Part shown: positions 50,773-60,189 of the stretch, in pieces
How positions within the stretch are numbered: position 1 is the first letter of the stretch
How the letters are laid out: every line of letters starts with the position of its first letter
Made by a program: the position numbers and the translations under genes
The notes under the pieces: generated by a model
Told to the model about the DNA's origin: nothing
Seen by the model: the letters and a program-made list of their open reading frames with translations, nothing else
The model's database searches: none
NCBI GenBank assembly: GCA_002502625.1
Contig: DAPV01000022.1
Location: forward strand, 1-60,858
DNA length: 60,858 nucleotides
DNA from: Euryarchaeota archaeon UBA125
Lineage (GTDB): Archaea > Thermoplasmatota > Poseidoniia > Poseidoniales > Thalassarchaeaceae
Reading direction: 5' to 3'

Positions 50773-52626
50773 ATGTCTGAAGATGGAATTGCTCTTGATT
50801 CATCAGATTTAGGAGATGATGATCAAATCGTCGGTAGGAAAATCTACCGAATTATCCCCTACATTTTTGCTTATTGGCAACGTGCTCTTGGTGGGTTACT
50901 CGCAAATATTGGTGCACGTGCTTTTGACCTAATTCCATTCATAGCAATTGGGATGGCTGCAGATTATTATAACCCCAATAACTCACAGTTCACAGATTCG
51001 ACTGTAGAACGTATAGTTTCCTCAGATATCCTCCCAAGTATTGGACCAATTGGTTCTATTGAATTTGGATTTGGACTTTTAATACTTATTTCGTTCACAG
51101 CTCTTGCTATTTTTCAAGGATTAAGTAACCAATTCTGGCAATCGATTGCATACAAGGCTCAACATGATATTCGAATGGATGCGACCATGTCTTTGATGGA
51201 AATGGAGGCATCTTATTTTGAGACTCGCCAGACTGGTAATTTAATGTCAGTTTTGTCTGCTGATGTTGCTCAGTTAGAGGATGTGATTTCGGATTCTAGT
51301 ACCAGTATTATTCGAATTATTACTACTTTTGTCACAGCATTTGCAATCTTATTCTGGATGTCTCCTAGACTCTGTATGATATTGTTTGGCCCTCTAGTTC
51401 TTATTGTTCCAATGGTGGTCTGGTTTTCCACTAGAGTTCAGCGAAGATACAGAAAACAACGTGAAAGTACTGGGGGGATTGTAGCTATTCTTGAAAATGT
51501 TCTTTCAGGAATTACAGTTGTTAAGGCATACAATGCAACATCATTCGAGAGAGAACGGATAGATGGTCAAAGTGGTGATTATCGAGATCAAGCAATACAG
51601 GCTGCATTCATCAGAAATCGATTTATTCCCGGGATATATGTTGTTGCTGGTTTATCATTTGGAATGTTAGTTTCAGCAGGAGGATGGATTTTGAATTCTG
51701 GAGAAATTTCAGTCGGTCAATTCGTTACCTTCCTATTAATTTCTACTAGAATGACAATGCCTCTTTTCATTCTTGGTTTATTGATGAATCAACTTCAGAG
51801 AGGTGAGGCCGCTGCCCGTAGAGTATTTGCGCTAATCGATCTTGAACCCTCTATTACTGATTCTGAAGAGGCTAAGAATTTAGATGAGCCAATTACATCA
51901 ATATCATTCGACGGAGTTACCTTTGCATATCCTGGAACCTCTCCTAATGTCTTGAACAATGTATCATTCAATGTTGATTCAGGAGGATTCTTGGGAATTA
52001 TGGGTCACACTGGAGCCGGAAAGTCAACAATTCTAAAGTTAGTTGAAAAATTCTACCAGCCTCAGTCAGGTGCGGTGAAAATTAATGGAAAAGAGATATC
52101 AGAATATACAATCAAATCAATTCGTTCTCGATTTGGATTTGTAAGTCAAGACCCCTTCTTATTTTTTGGGAGTATTAGGGAGAATGTCGCTTATGCTCGG
52201 GAAGTATCAGATGAGGAAGTAATTGCTTCATTGAAGACTGCAGGTGCTTGGGAATTTGTTTCTGAACTTGAAGAGGGTATGGATTCCATGGTAGGTGATC
52301 GTGGTGTCCGTCTTTCAGGTGGACAGAGAGCTAGAATTAGTCTGGCAAGAGCACTTCTAATGAATCCAGATGTATTGATTTTAGATGAAGCATCAGCTGC
52401 ATTAGATGCTGAGACTGAAAAGAGGATTCAAGAATCCTTATTCAAATTAAATGGAGGTAATCGGTTGACAATTGCAGTTGCTCATAGATTAGCAACTATT
52501 CGAAACGCCGATGAGATTATTTCTATGGTAGATGGCGTAATTGTTGAAAGAGGAACTCATGAATACTTAATCTCCTCAGATGGAGTATATGCCTCTCAGT
52601 GGCAAATACAAACTGGTGAAACTTAG
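50773..52626 (+). CDS. ABC exporter, fused membrane and ATPase domains (MsbA-like)
   Basis: A 617-aa half-transporter. Residues about 25-350 contain six transmembrane helices of the type IV exporter fold (MEASYFETRQTGNLMSVLS coupling region). The C-terminal ATPase has Walker A GHTGAGKST, the Q-loop VSQDPFLF, signature LSGGQRARISLARALL, Walker B VLILDEASAALD and the switch His in VAHRLATI. It would form homodimers to export lipids, peptides or other amphiphiles. Substrate unknown; export of lipid made by the cassette 1.2 kb upstream is a possibility only. Confidence 0.93.
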   Translation: MSEDGIALDSSDLGDDDQIVGRKIYRIIPYIFAYWQRALGGLLANIGARAFDLIPFIAIGMAADYYNPNNSQFTDSTVERIVSSDILPSIGPIGSIEFGFGLLILISFTALAIFQGLSNQFWQSIAYKAQHDIRMDATMSLMEMEASYFETRQTGNLMSVLSADVAQLEDVISDSSTSIIRIITTFVTAFAILFWMSPRLCMILFGPLVLIVPMVVWFSTRVQRRYRKQRESTGGIVAILENVLSGITVVKAYNATSFERERIDGQSGDYRDQAIQAAFIRNRFIPGIYVVAGLSFGMLVSAGGWILNSGEISVGQFVTFLLISTRMTMPLFILGLLMNQLQRGEAAARRVFALIDLEPSITDSEEAKNLDEPITSISFDGVTFAYPGTSPNVLNNVSFNVDSGGFLGIMGHTGAGKSTILKLVEKFYQPQSGAVKINGKEISEYTIKSIRSRFGFVSQDPFLFFGSIRENVAYAREVSDEEVIASLKTAGAWEFVSELEEGMDSMVGDRGVRLSGGQRARISLARALLMNPDVLILDEASAALDAETEKRIQESLFKLNGGNRLTIAVAHRLATIRNADEIISMVDGVIVERGTHEYLISSDGVYASQWQIQTGET

Positions 52627-52635
52627 GTGGAATCA

Positions 52636-53364
52636 ATGGATCCATCAGATATTATTTGGGTCTCAAATGATGGCGGAATAGTGACAATTGGCGGCAGTCG
52701 AAGAGGAGTACTTTTTGGACAGTTAGGTCCTAAACACGAGTGCTTTATTCCTAGTTTTGAGATCACTTCACGAGTTTTTACTATCAACGAAATCCAACAT
52801 ATGTTTTCTGGAGAAGGTTCAATCGAAGATATACTTCTTGGCCAATCTCTACGTTTACCAACTGAAGGAGAATGGGAATTAGCATTCAAAAATGAACAAC
52901 TTGAAACAACGGAAGGAATCGAAGTTTTAGTGGATAGAATTTCTGATAGAGGTTATTGGGGACAACCTACTGATGGACGCCCAAAAGGTCCACATGGAAT
53001 TCAGTGTATTCGAGATTGGAACACTGATAATGACGAAAAACCAATGTCTGGATTATTGTTCGAAGAAAACCATAATATTGTATTTAGATTAGTTCGTCAC
53101 AAAAATACCAACAAAAACTGGATCAATGATAGTGATACATTACCTACTGGTCCTGATCCAGTTAGAAGATTCGCTGAGGAGATAATCATTGCAACTACTT
53201 TAGGAATAATTCCCTCATTTGTTTGGGCATATTTCAATGCCAGTTCAGGGTATATCCGTGAGGGCTGGCCTGGTTTAGTTCTTGGAGGACTATTTATTGG
53301 GGTATTCAGTGCAATTTTCTGGCGACCCTCATATCCTATTTTCAAGAAATTAAAACAAGAATAG
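52636..53364 (+). CDS. Degenerate FGE/sulfatase-modifying-like domain protein with two C-terminal helices
   Basis: A 242-aa protein. The segment LRLPTEGEWELAFKNE (residues about 72-87) and FRLVRHK (about 150) are hallmarks of the formylglycine-generating-enzyme (FGE-sulfatase) fold, but the conserved copper-binding cysteine pair of true FGE is not evident. It ends with two hydrophobic helices, suggesting membrane attachment. I set the start at ATG 52636 because AGGTGG lies at normal spacing; a GTG at 52627 is directly after the ABC exporter stop. Probable co-transcription with the exporter. Confidence 0.65.
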   Translation: MDPSDIIWVSNDGGIVTIGGSRRGVLFGQLGPKHECFIPSFEITSRVFTINEIQHMFSGEGSIEDILLGQSLRLPTEGEWELAFKNEQLETTEGIEVLVDRISDRGYWGQPTDGRPKGPHGIQCIRDWNTDNDEKPMSGLLFEENHNIVFRLVRHKNTNKNWINDSDTLPTGPDPVRRFAEEIIIATTLGIIPSFVWAYFNASSGYIREGWPGLVLGGLFIGVFSAIFWRPSYPIFKKLKQE

Positions 53365-53368
53365 TGTT

Positions 53369-53950
53369 ATGTCTCTTCCATTATCAGTTACCACTATGGT
53401 GATGCCAATGGATCCAAATATCACGACTTTGACCGGGAGTACCTCCCCTCCTCCAGTCATAATTCCTATGGAAGATGAACCACATGTAATTACGAAAATA
53501 ATTGGCATTAGTATAATGTGTATTGGGGGAATGCAGATGGTTGGCTCATTATTTTCATTTGGTACTATCGGATTGAATAATTGGCTTGAGTCGTCTATGG
53601 GCCCAGAAGTAGGAGACGCTTTGCTACCCTCTTGGTTTTATGCTGCCACGGGTTTAGTAGCATTAGTTGCAGGTGCTATTTTTTTGTACTCTGGTTATCA
53701 GGTTCAAACATATCAGAAAAAAGGTATTTGGATTACACTCGGAGCCGTTTTAGGTTCAAATTTTGCGAATCTTATCATTAATTTGTCCGTAGAATACCCT
53801 CAAGCTGATACTGAGGTATTTCCTGGTTCAGGAATAGATGTTCAATTATTATCTCAGGGGACTGCGGCACTAGGTTCTATCTGCGGGATGTTCTTTTGTG
53901 GGATTATCACGGTCCTGCCTCTTTTCTTTGCGAATCATGGACTACGTTGA
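53369..53950 (+). CDS. Four-helix membrane protein, unknown function
   Basis: A 193-aa protein with a Thr/Pro-rich N-terminus and about four hydrophobic segments (roughly residues 35-60, 90-110, 120-138 and 162-188). It has no family motif I recognise. It starts four bases after the FGE-like gene and likely belongs to the same operon. Confidence 0.7.
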   Translation: MSLPLSVTTMVMPMDPNITTLTGSTSPPPVIIPMEDEPHVITKIIGISIMCIGGMQMVGSLFSFGTIGLNNWLESSMGPEVGDALLPSWFYAATGLVALVAGAIFLYSGYQVQTYQKKGIWITLGAVLGSNFANLIINLSVEYPQADTEVFPGSGIDVQLLSQGTAALGSICGMFFCGIITVLPLFFANHGLR

Positions 53951-55033
53951 TTATGATCTCTTTCTGTCATCAATTTGTAGTCCAGGATTACCTGAACGAA
54001 TACGCATCCATCCTTTCATGACCCCTAATCCATACGACCAATGAAGGGTGAATGTCATCAATGGGGCAGCTATAATTGTAAAAATAGATCGAGATGGAGA
54101 GGTTCCTAGGAGTGCTCCTGCCCAACATATTGCTATGTAAGAAGAGATAATCCCTAGAGATCCATGAAATAGAATCCTTGGAGTATCCCAATCCCCATCA
54201 AATGTAAACCAGAGTGAACTTTCTGCTCCTCCACTTAATGCTCCATAAATCAGAGCACTTATTCCGATTATCGAAAGTAATGGAAACATTCCTACAGCTG
54301 AATGTGACCATGATCTCATTTCGGGATGGATATTACTTGCTAAAATTCTAACCAAGCCATAATTTCCGATTTGTTTTCTTACTCTAGACGGTCCTCTCCT
54401 TCGATGCCACATTATAGCAGTTCCATCTTGCCAAAGTTTGTGACCTGCTTTACGAATCCTGTAATCTAACATTGCATCCTCGCATCCTATTGCTCCGTTA
54501 TCGAATCCTTCAACTGATTCCAAAATAGTACGGCGATATGCTGCATTTACTCCAGGAAGTTGTTCTACCTCTTCTAATTCACCTTGTGCACGATTTCCAT
54601 AATTGGTACCTGCTGTGACCCATTTACTACAGAATGTCACATCAATAACTCTCTGCCAGAAGGTTGATTCCTCGGGAGGTGCAAAATTAGGTCCACCAAC
54701 TGCTGCAACTTCTGAACGATCAAACCACCGAATTAAACTCGAAATCCAATTTTTGGGAACGATTACATCATCATCTGTGAAAAACACAAACTCAGATTGA
54801 GTTTGTTTAATTGCTACATTGCAGGCATCTGCCCTAGTTCTCACTCCTCCATCATCGATAAATCGAGCACCAGACGATTCAGAAACATCTCTTCCTTTGT
54901 CATGACTTGGTCCTACGACAACGATTTCCAATTTACCTTCGAAATCTTGTGCTGCTAACCCTCGCAGTACGATTTCTAGTTCTTCGGAGTTGTTCACACT
55001 TGGGATGATGACACATACACTACCATCACCCAT
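53951..55033 (-). CDS. Family 2 glycosyltransferase with membrane helices
   Basis: A 360-aa glycosyltransferase: VCVIIPSVNNSEELEIVLRGL, then TDDDVIVPKNWI as the DxD-like site, the acceptor-region LPGVNAAYRRTILE and GCEDAMLDYRIRKAG (ED motif). Two or three C-terminal hydrophobic segments follow. It is not adjacent to other glycan genes. The start ATG at 55033 begins directly with the catalytic fold. Likely a dolichol- or lipid-linked sugar transferase for surface glycosylation. Confidence 0.88.
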   Translation of the reverse strand: MGDGSVCVIIPSVNNSEELEIVLRGLAAQDFEGKLEIVVVGPSHDKGRDVSESSGARFIDDGGVRTRADACNVAIKQTQSEFVFFTDDDVIVPKNWISSLIRWFDRSEVAAVGGPNFAPPEESTFWQRVIDVTFCSKWVTAGTNYGNRAQGELEEVEQLPGVNAAYRRTILESVEGFDNGAIGCEDAMLDYRIRKAGHKLWQDGTAIMWHRRRGPSRVRKQIGNYGLVRILASNIHPEMRSWSHSAVGMFPLLSIIGISALIYGALSGGAESSLWFTFDGDWDTPRILFHGSLGIISSYIAICWAGALLGTSPSRSIFTIIAAPLMTFTLHWSYGLGVMKGWMRIRSGNPGLQIDDRKRS

Positions 55034-55079
55034 GGCACTCCGAGACAGTTATCCCTCAAGATTTCGACGGATATATTCA

Positions 55080-55823
55080 TCAGATTGTATCATCAATTCT
55101 TGGTGCTAAGAAATATGTGACATTACCTGCTCCATCTGCAATCTCAAAGTTGAGATTTAGAGGGTATTTATCGTCAAAACAAAGCTCTACAGAGCCTACT
55201 GCGCCATCAATAACCTTCACTATTGGTTGAAGATAATTTGTCGAATATGTTGATTTAACCGGTTTTTCAGCAACTAAGTCTTCCAATTGACCTGCTTCAT
55301 GAGAGACAGACACTGAATCTTGATCTCCTTGAACATGTAAATTGAATTGACGCGGGTCGAGGGAAAGAGTCACTAATTCGCCAACTAAACGAGCTGCTTG
55401 TAGTGCTTTATGTAACTTATTTGATGCAATCTTGACCTTACTTTTTAATTCAAGTTCTGGAACCTTTGGATCTTTCATCAAAGTGTGATCAATCGGCCTT
55501 ATTGAACGATCTACTTCTCCGACCTTGATATCGAATTGTCCAACAGATGCATCATAACTAACATCGACTAAATCGTCAGGTCCTGCTAACTTAAGCAAAT
55601 CTCGAAGTTTAGATAATTCAATTGCAATGATTGTCTCTTCAACATCCCATGTTTCAAACGCCGCAGCATCAACATGCATTTTGATTAGAGCAACATGGCT
55701 AGCATCTACAACGTTAATATCCAATCCATCGGCGGAAAAACGCATTCTAGCTTCGTCGACAATTACGCTGAGAACATCAACAATTGTTCTCATGGTTTCT
55801 GGTCTAGCAGTGAACTGTAGCAT
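55080..55823 (-). CDS. pcn: DNA polymerase sliding clamp (PCNA)
   Basis: A 247-aa PCNA, the homotrimeric ring that tethers DNA polymerases, FEN1 and ligase. Recognisable regions are SADGLDINVVDASHVALIK and the C-terminal LEDLVAEKPVKSTYSTNYLQP loop, followed by the closing strand ADGAGNVTYFLAPR. I start at ATG 55823 (MLQFTARP); a TTG at 55832 would add three residues. Confidence 0.96.
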   Translation of the reverse strand: MLQFTARPETMRTIVDVLSVIVDEARMRFSADGLDINVVDASHVALIKMHVDAAAFETWDVEETIIAIELSKLRDLLKLAGPDDLVDVSYDASVGQFDIKVGEVDRSIRPIDHTLMKDPKVPELELKSKVKIASNKLHKALQAARLVGELVTLSLDPRQFNLHVQGDQDSVSVSHEAGQLEDLVAEKPVKSTYSTNYLQPIVKVIDGAVGSVELCFDDKYPLNLNFEIADGAGNVTYFLAPRIDDTI

Positions 55824-55906
55824 GTGTATCAAACCCCTTACAGAATTGAGGGTGCTTAAATGGGTCCAAAAGGGTTCGTGGTCAAAATTTCGTAAATTTA
55901 GTGCAA

Positions 55907-56284
55907 TTAAGCATAATCTCGGAACTTATGGCCACAATCTGCACAGGTTCCAATTTTAGTCTCCGGTTCGTCCGAACTTCGTGTTTGCATCATCACAACG
56001 TATACTTTCTGACTATCACATTTTGGACACATCATTGCTCCTTCCATTAGTACACCTTGTCCTCCAGTGTCCGCAATGGACTCATTGAGATGTTTTAGAT
56101 CGGTTGCAGTAGATTTGGAACTCGCATTCACCAAATCGATTTCATTCCCTGCTTCATCTTTCAAGACTCCACCTTTACCATCTGCACCTTTTAAGCTACC
56201 TTCGTACCCACAATTATGATCTGGACATTTGATATTCCCAGAAGGGTCAGGAAAGGAAAGGGCACCACATACAGGACAGAACAT
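55907..56284 (-). CDS. tfs: Transcription factor S (TFIIS-like RNA cleavage factor)
   Basis: A 125-aa archaeal TFS that stimulates RNA cleavage by stalled RNA polymerase. The N-terminal zinc ribbon is FCPVCG...CPDHNC; the C-terminal one is MCPKCDSQKV...CADCGHKFRDY, with the active acidic loop QTRSSDEPET between the cysteine pairs. The ATG at 56284 begins the zinc ribbon; a 19-residue upstream extension to 56341 is not conserved. A possible TATA element (TTAAAATA) lies about 70 bases upstream. Confidence 0.96.
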   Translation of the reverse strand: MFCPVCGALSFPDPSGNIKCPDHNCGYEGSLKGADGKGGVLKDEAGNEIDLVNASSKSTATDLKHLNESIADTGGQGVLMEGAMMCPKCDSQKVYVVMMQTRSSDEPETKIGTCADCGHKFRDYA

Positions 56285-56379
56285 CTTAATCACCACATAG
56301 TCCGAATAACACGGAATAGTCAGAGGAACTATAACGCGCATAAGAAGTTACGTATTTTAACACGTACTTTGAAGCGTAA

Positions 56380-56754
56380 TCATACTATGATTATTGATGT
56401 GCATTTCCATCCAATTAATGCTAATATTGGACCAATCAATGCAGTAGATCCAAGGTATAATGTTGCTGAAATCCATTGAGATTCGTCAATTAACTTTACT
56501 AAATCTAAACTGAATGTACTCATTGTAGTAAAGGCGCCTAGAATTCCAGTGCCAAGCAAAAGTAGTAATTCATCCGAAATCACCCCTGTACCGTGCAAGC
56601 CACCTGCAATGATGCCAAGAAGTAAAGAGCCAGTGAGATTGATTGCCAAAGTGGACCAATGTGAATCAATTGGTAATATGGTTGTTGTAAGATAACGTGC
56701 AACTGCCCCTAATGCTCCACCAACTGCTACTAGGAGAAGGGCTCGTCCATCCAT
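56380..56754 (-). CDS. crcB: Fluoride-specific ion channel CrcB/Fluc
   Basis: A 124-aa four-helix membrane protein. AVGGALGAVARY, the buried asparagine in LAINLTGSL, and GTGILGAFTTMSTFS (the conserved Phe-box) identify the Fluc family, which forms dual-topology dimers exporting fluoride. It is single-copy here. The start at 56754 opens directly with the first helix. I do not find a fluoride riboswitch upstream. Confidence 0.93.
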   Translation of the reverse strand: MDGRALLLVAVGGALGAVARYLTTTILPIDSHWSTLAINLTGSLLLGIIAGGLHGTGVISDELLLLLGTGILGAFTTMSTFSLDLVKLIDESQWISATLYLGSTALIGPILALIGWKCTSIIIV

Positions 56755-56841
56755 GTCTTCACCACTATAATCTACCCAAAAGTCTCTTCCAGGTCTAGTT
56801 TATCCGTGGACTTCATCTTAGAAAACCTTCTCGAGTAGGTT

Positions 56842-57843
56842 ATGGAACTGTACTGGGATTGGCGCATGGCTCGTCTCATCGATGAATCTGGTTCCGTAGT
56901 GGATGAGGCTATTTGGGATGGGATTAGATCTCCAGGTGCTGTTGCAGACAGATTAGAGAAAATGCGAGAAAATCGAATGACTACAGAAGCAAGAGAACTT
57001 GCAGACAGATTTCCAGAATCAGTTGCAATTCCAAGTGCCCCAGAAGGATGGCCTGATTTACAAAAAGAAGATATTGTACTGATGGAACAAGCAGCTTTGA
57101 TTCTAGCTCGTAGAGGGATTGCACAAGCAGCGGGAGATGGAGATAGAAGACTGGAACATCTCGTTCATTCTGTTGATGAGTTACGGAGTGCTTGGACCAC
57201 AATGGAGTCTAGGGTGGTAGAATGGGCTGGATTATTTTTAATCGATCTAGATCTAGATTCAGAACGAAAATCTATCCCCAAAGCAATTGCTTCGGCTGAA
57301 AATTTCAGCACATTGGTCAGTAATTTAGAACTTGAAAACCCTCTCTTTAGCCCCTCGAATGAAGAATGGTCGGCAATACATGGTTCTGCAGTTACTGCAG
57401 TTGAAATGTCTGCAAGGATAAATGAAACAGAAACAGCAATTAGGAATCAAGTTGAGGATTATCTTCCATCTTTATCCTTGCTTTTAGGCCCTCTACTTGC
57501 TGCAAGATTATGCGTCGCATCTCATGGTAGATCTCGACTTGCTCGCCTTCCTAGTAGTACTGTACAAGTCTTAGGGGCTGAAAAAGCATTCTTTGCCCAT
57601 CTTAGAACTGGTTCTCCTCCTCCAAAGCATGGTATGATTTTCCAACATCCTTGGATTTCCAGATCTCCTCGATGGGTCAGAGGAAAGATTTCACGTATGT
57701 TAGCTGGTAAGGCATCAATAGCAGTACGAATCGATGAACATGGGGGTACACCATGGACTCAAGAAAATATCTCAGAGATAGAAAAATCGGTAAATTCTAT
57801 TCGCACACGTCATCCTAAACCGCCTTCAAAAAAAGGGAGATGA
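56842..57843 (+). CDS. nop5: Nop5/Nop56-like C/D-box RNP core protein
   Basis: A 333-aa protein, the scaffold that links C/D guide RNA, L7Ae and fibrillarin for 2'-O-methylation of rRNA and tRNA. The NOSIC/Nop region is recognised around SLLLGPLLAARLCVASHG and LPSSTVQVLGAEKAFFAHL. A basic tail (PKPPSKKGR) ends the protein. The fibrillarin gene begins four bases later, the standard archaeal pair. Confidence 0.95.
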   Translation: MELYWDWRMARLIDESGSVVDEAIWDGIRSPGAVADRLEKMRENRMTTEARELADRFPESVAIPSAPEGWPDLQKEDIVLMEQAALILARRGIAQAAGDGDRRLEHLVHSVDELRSAWTTMESRVVEWAGLFLIDLDLDSERKSIPKAIASAENFSTLVSNLELENPLFSPSNEEWSAIHGSAVTAVEMSARINETETAIRNQVEDYLPSLSLLLGPLLAARLCVASHGRSRLARLPSSTVQVLGAEKAFFAHLRTGSPPPKHGMIFQHPWISRSPRWVRGKISRMLAGKASIAVRIDEHGGTPWTQENISEIEKSVNSIRTRHPKPPSKKGR

Positions 57844-57847
57844 TTGA

Positions 57848-58555
57848 ATGGCTAAGACCGTTAATTCAGGTTCAATTGGTTGGGGCGTTATGCGTCAAGG
57901 TCGAGGACTTTGGAGTCGTAATGCTGTCAAAGGCGAACAAGTAAGAGATGAACGACTTCGCAGAGATGGAAAAATAGAATGGAGATCATGGAATCCAAGA
58001 TCCTCTAAGTTAGGAGCAGCAATAATTCGAACTTCAGGAGATGCCCAGATTCTTCTTCCAGAACCTGGTTCTAACGTTCTTTACATTGGGGCAGGACATG
58101 GAACTACAATTTCCCATCTTCATGATCATGTATGTGGTTCTGGAAATCATCATGCAGGTTCAATTGTTTCTGTAGATTTATCAGCACGTTGTATCAGGGA
58201 TCTAATTTCATTAGCAGAAAAAAGACCAGGTATTCTTCCAGTTCTTGCTGATGCACGTCAGTTACATGCTTACTCTATTTTTCTTCCAAATCGAGTCCCA
58301 TGGATTCTCCAAGATGTCTCTCAAGCGGGTCAAGTAGAATTGATGCTCAAAGTATGCAATCGATTTTTGAGCCAAAATGGTATTGCTCTTTTATCCCTGA
58401 AAGCAGCTTCTGAAAGATGGACTGATGGTGGCGATGAAGCACGGTTTTCAGATGCAGAATCAAAAATAGCAGAATCAAAAATGAAACTTGTTGAACGTAT
58501 TGATCTTAGGGGATTAGAAGATCAACATGTCATGTATGTGCTTAGGCCACAATAG
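57848..58555 (+). CDS. flpA: Fibrillarin, rRNA/tRNA 2'-O-methyltransferase
   Basis: A 235-aa SAM-dependent methyltransferase, catalytic subunit of the C/D-box RNP. SAM motif I VLYIGAGHGTTISHLHD, then IVSVDLSARCIRDL, VLADARQ and ILQDVSQ match archaeal fibrillarin. A lysine in LLSLKAAS is in the position of the catalytic-tetrad lysine. Co-transcribed with nop5; mutM follows closely. Confidence 0.96.
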   Translation: MAKTVNSGSIGWGVMRQGRGLWSRNAVKGEQVRDERLRRDGKIEWRSWNPRSSKLGAAIIRTSGDAQILLPEPGSNVLYIGAGHGTTISHLHDHVCGSGNHHAGSIVSVDLSARCIRDLISLAEKRPGILPVLADARQLHAYSIFLPNRVPWILQDVSQAGQVELMLKVCNRFLSQNGIALLSLKAASERWTDGGDEARFSDAESKIAESKMKLVERIDLRGLEDQHVMYVLRPQ

Positions 58556-58566
58556 AAGTGATTCAT

Positions 58567-59466
58567 ATGCCTGAACTCCCAGAGGTAGAAACGGTTCGGC
58601 GTGGTCTTTCTCCTCATTTAGAGGGAAATCGGATTGAGAAAATTGAGATTCGAAGACCTGATTTGCGCTTTCCTTTTCCTCCAGATATTGTTGGAGAATT
58701 GACAGGGCAAATCATTAGTGAAGTTGATCGCAGGGGGAAGTATTTGTTATTCAGAATGGAGAATAATTCAATTTTGCTTAATTCATTAGGTATGAGTGGT
58801 CGTTGGACATTGACAGGAGGAAAAGTATCTTTCACTCCAGGAACTTTTGCTCACGGGGCTGCAATAGGAACTGGGGATGGACCCCATGATCATCTTGTAA
58901 TTGATTTTCATAATGGATTACGGGCAACCTACACTGATGCTAGACGATTTGGTTATATTCACCTAATTAAATCAGGAATTTCTGAGGATGAAGATAGATT
59001 TCTACGCGTACTTGGTCCAGAACCATTAGAACCAAATTTTGATGCTACAATATTGGCACAAAATCTTCGGAATAGAAATTCACCAATCAAGAATACGTTG
59101 TTAGATCAAAGTGTTGTGGTAGGTCTAGGAAATATCTATGTCAATGAAGTTCTCAATCGTTCTGGTGTTTCTCCTCGTCGAATTTCTTCTTCATTAGTAA
59201 AGAAAAATGGGAAACCGGGCACTCAATTAGAATTAATTGTCGATCAAATTAGAGAAGTTCTTTCTGAAGCTATAGATGCAGGTGGCTCCACACTCCAAGA
59301 TTTTCGTGGTGTTTCAGGAGATGATGATTTAGGTTGGTTTCCTGTAAATTTTAGAGTATATGGGAGAGAAGGTGAAGTGTGCCTCAAACCGGGATGTTCG
59401 GGAGTTGTTAGAAGAATAGTCCAGTCTAACCGTTCTACATTTTATTGCGCGAGATGTCAAAGATAA
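58567..59466 (+). CDS. mutM: Formamidopyrimidine-DNA glycosylase (Fpg/MutM)
   Basis: A 299-aa bifunctional glycosylase/AP lyase that removes 8-oxoguanine and Fapy. It starts MPELPEVETVRRGL, with the catalytic proline next to Met and the Glu that follows. LNSLGMSGRW supplies the conserved Lys-region loop, GLGNIYVNEVL the helix-two-turn-helix, and a C-terminal four-cysteine zinc finger closes the protein (CLKPGC...CARC). The ATG at 58567 is fixed by the catalytic proline; a GTG at 58558 is in frame upstream. The family is essentially bacterial, so this is a likely acquired gene. Confidence 0.95.
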   Translation: MPELPEVETVRRGLSPHLEGNRIEKIEIRRPDLRFPFPPDIVGELTGQIISEVDRRGKYLLFRMENNSILLNSLGMSGRWTLTGGKVSFTPGTFAHGAAIGTGDGPHDHLVIDFHNGLRATYTDARRFGYIHLIKSGISEDEDRFLRVLGPEPLEPNFDATILAQNLRNRNSPIKNTLLDQSVVVGLGNIYVNEVLNRSGVSPRRISSSLVKKNGKPGTQLELIVDQIREVLSEAIDAGGSTLQDFRGVSGDDDLGWFPVNFRVYGREGEVCLKPGCSGVVRRIVQSNRSTFYCARCQR

Positions 59467-59532
59467 GAAAACCGTACTTCTTCTTTCTTTAGGACATCAA
59501 TAGTTAAGTTTACAATTTCTCGGAGACGTTCT

Positions 59533-60189
59533 ATGACTACACCTACATCGAGTGCAAAGATGGCTTCCGAGTTCATTGGAACCTTCTTTTTGACTATGAC
59601 TATATTTATTGCCGCAGTTCTTGGTTCAGGGGGTTCCCTAGCACCATTTGGTATTGCAGCAACTCTCATGGTGATGATTTATGCATTAGGCCATATTTCT
59701 GGAGCACATTTTAATCCAGCAGTATCTATTGGTTTATTTCTAAGGGGGGCTTGTTCCAAAGACGATCTCCCGTTATACCTCGCTGCTCAATTAGCAGCAG
59801 GCGTAGTTGCTGGATTAATTGGAGTCAATCTTTTTTCCGGTGATGTAACAATCACTGCATTTGAATTCTCGGAAGTATCTAATTCTGTACTCGCAGCAGA
59901 GTTTTTGTTTACTTTTGCGTTGATGTTTGTCATTCTTCATGTTGCAACTGAGCAAGCTGGTAATCCATTCTACGGTGCTGCAATCGCATTCACAGTTTTG
60001 GCAGGAGCTATTACTGTAGGTGGAATTTCTGGAGGTTCATTCAATCCTGCAGTTACCTCTATGTTGATGGTTACTGGGAAATTAGCAGTTGCAGATTGTT
60101 GGATGCATTTTCTTCCTCAATTGGTAGGTGCGATTGCAGCAGTCTATGCATATCGATTCACAATGACTAGTGAAGAAGCAGAAGAGTAA
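59533..60189 (+). CDS. Aquaporin/MIP-family channel with atypical second NPA box
   Basis: A 218-aa six-helix channel protein of the MIP fold. The first NPA box is in GAHFNPAVSI, the second in GGSFNPAVTS. In nearly all water and glycerol channels the second box is followed by Arg, the selectivity-filter arginine; here valine follows. So water, glycerol or another small neutral solute may pass, with altered selectivity. The C-terminus is acidic (TSEEAEE). Confidence 0.9.
   Translation: MTTPTSSAKMASEFIGTFFLTMTIFIAAVLGSGGSLAPFGIAATLMVMIYALGHISGAHFNPAVSIGLFLRGACSKDDLPLYLAAQLAAGVVAGLIGVNLFSGDVTITAFEFSEVSNSVLAAEFLFTFALMFVILHVATEQAGNPFYGAAIAFTVLAGAITVGGISGGSFNPAVTSMLMVTGKLAVADCWMHFLPQLVGAIAAVYAYRFTMTSEEAEE

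Noticed and set aside
56755..56841. Fluoride riboswitch before crcB
   Set aside because: The conserved fluoride-riboswitch core was not found in the sequence upstream of crcB.
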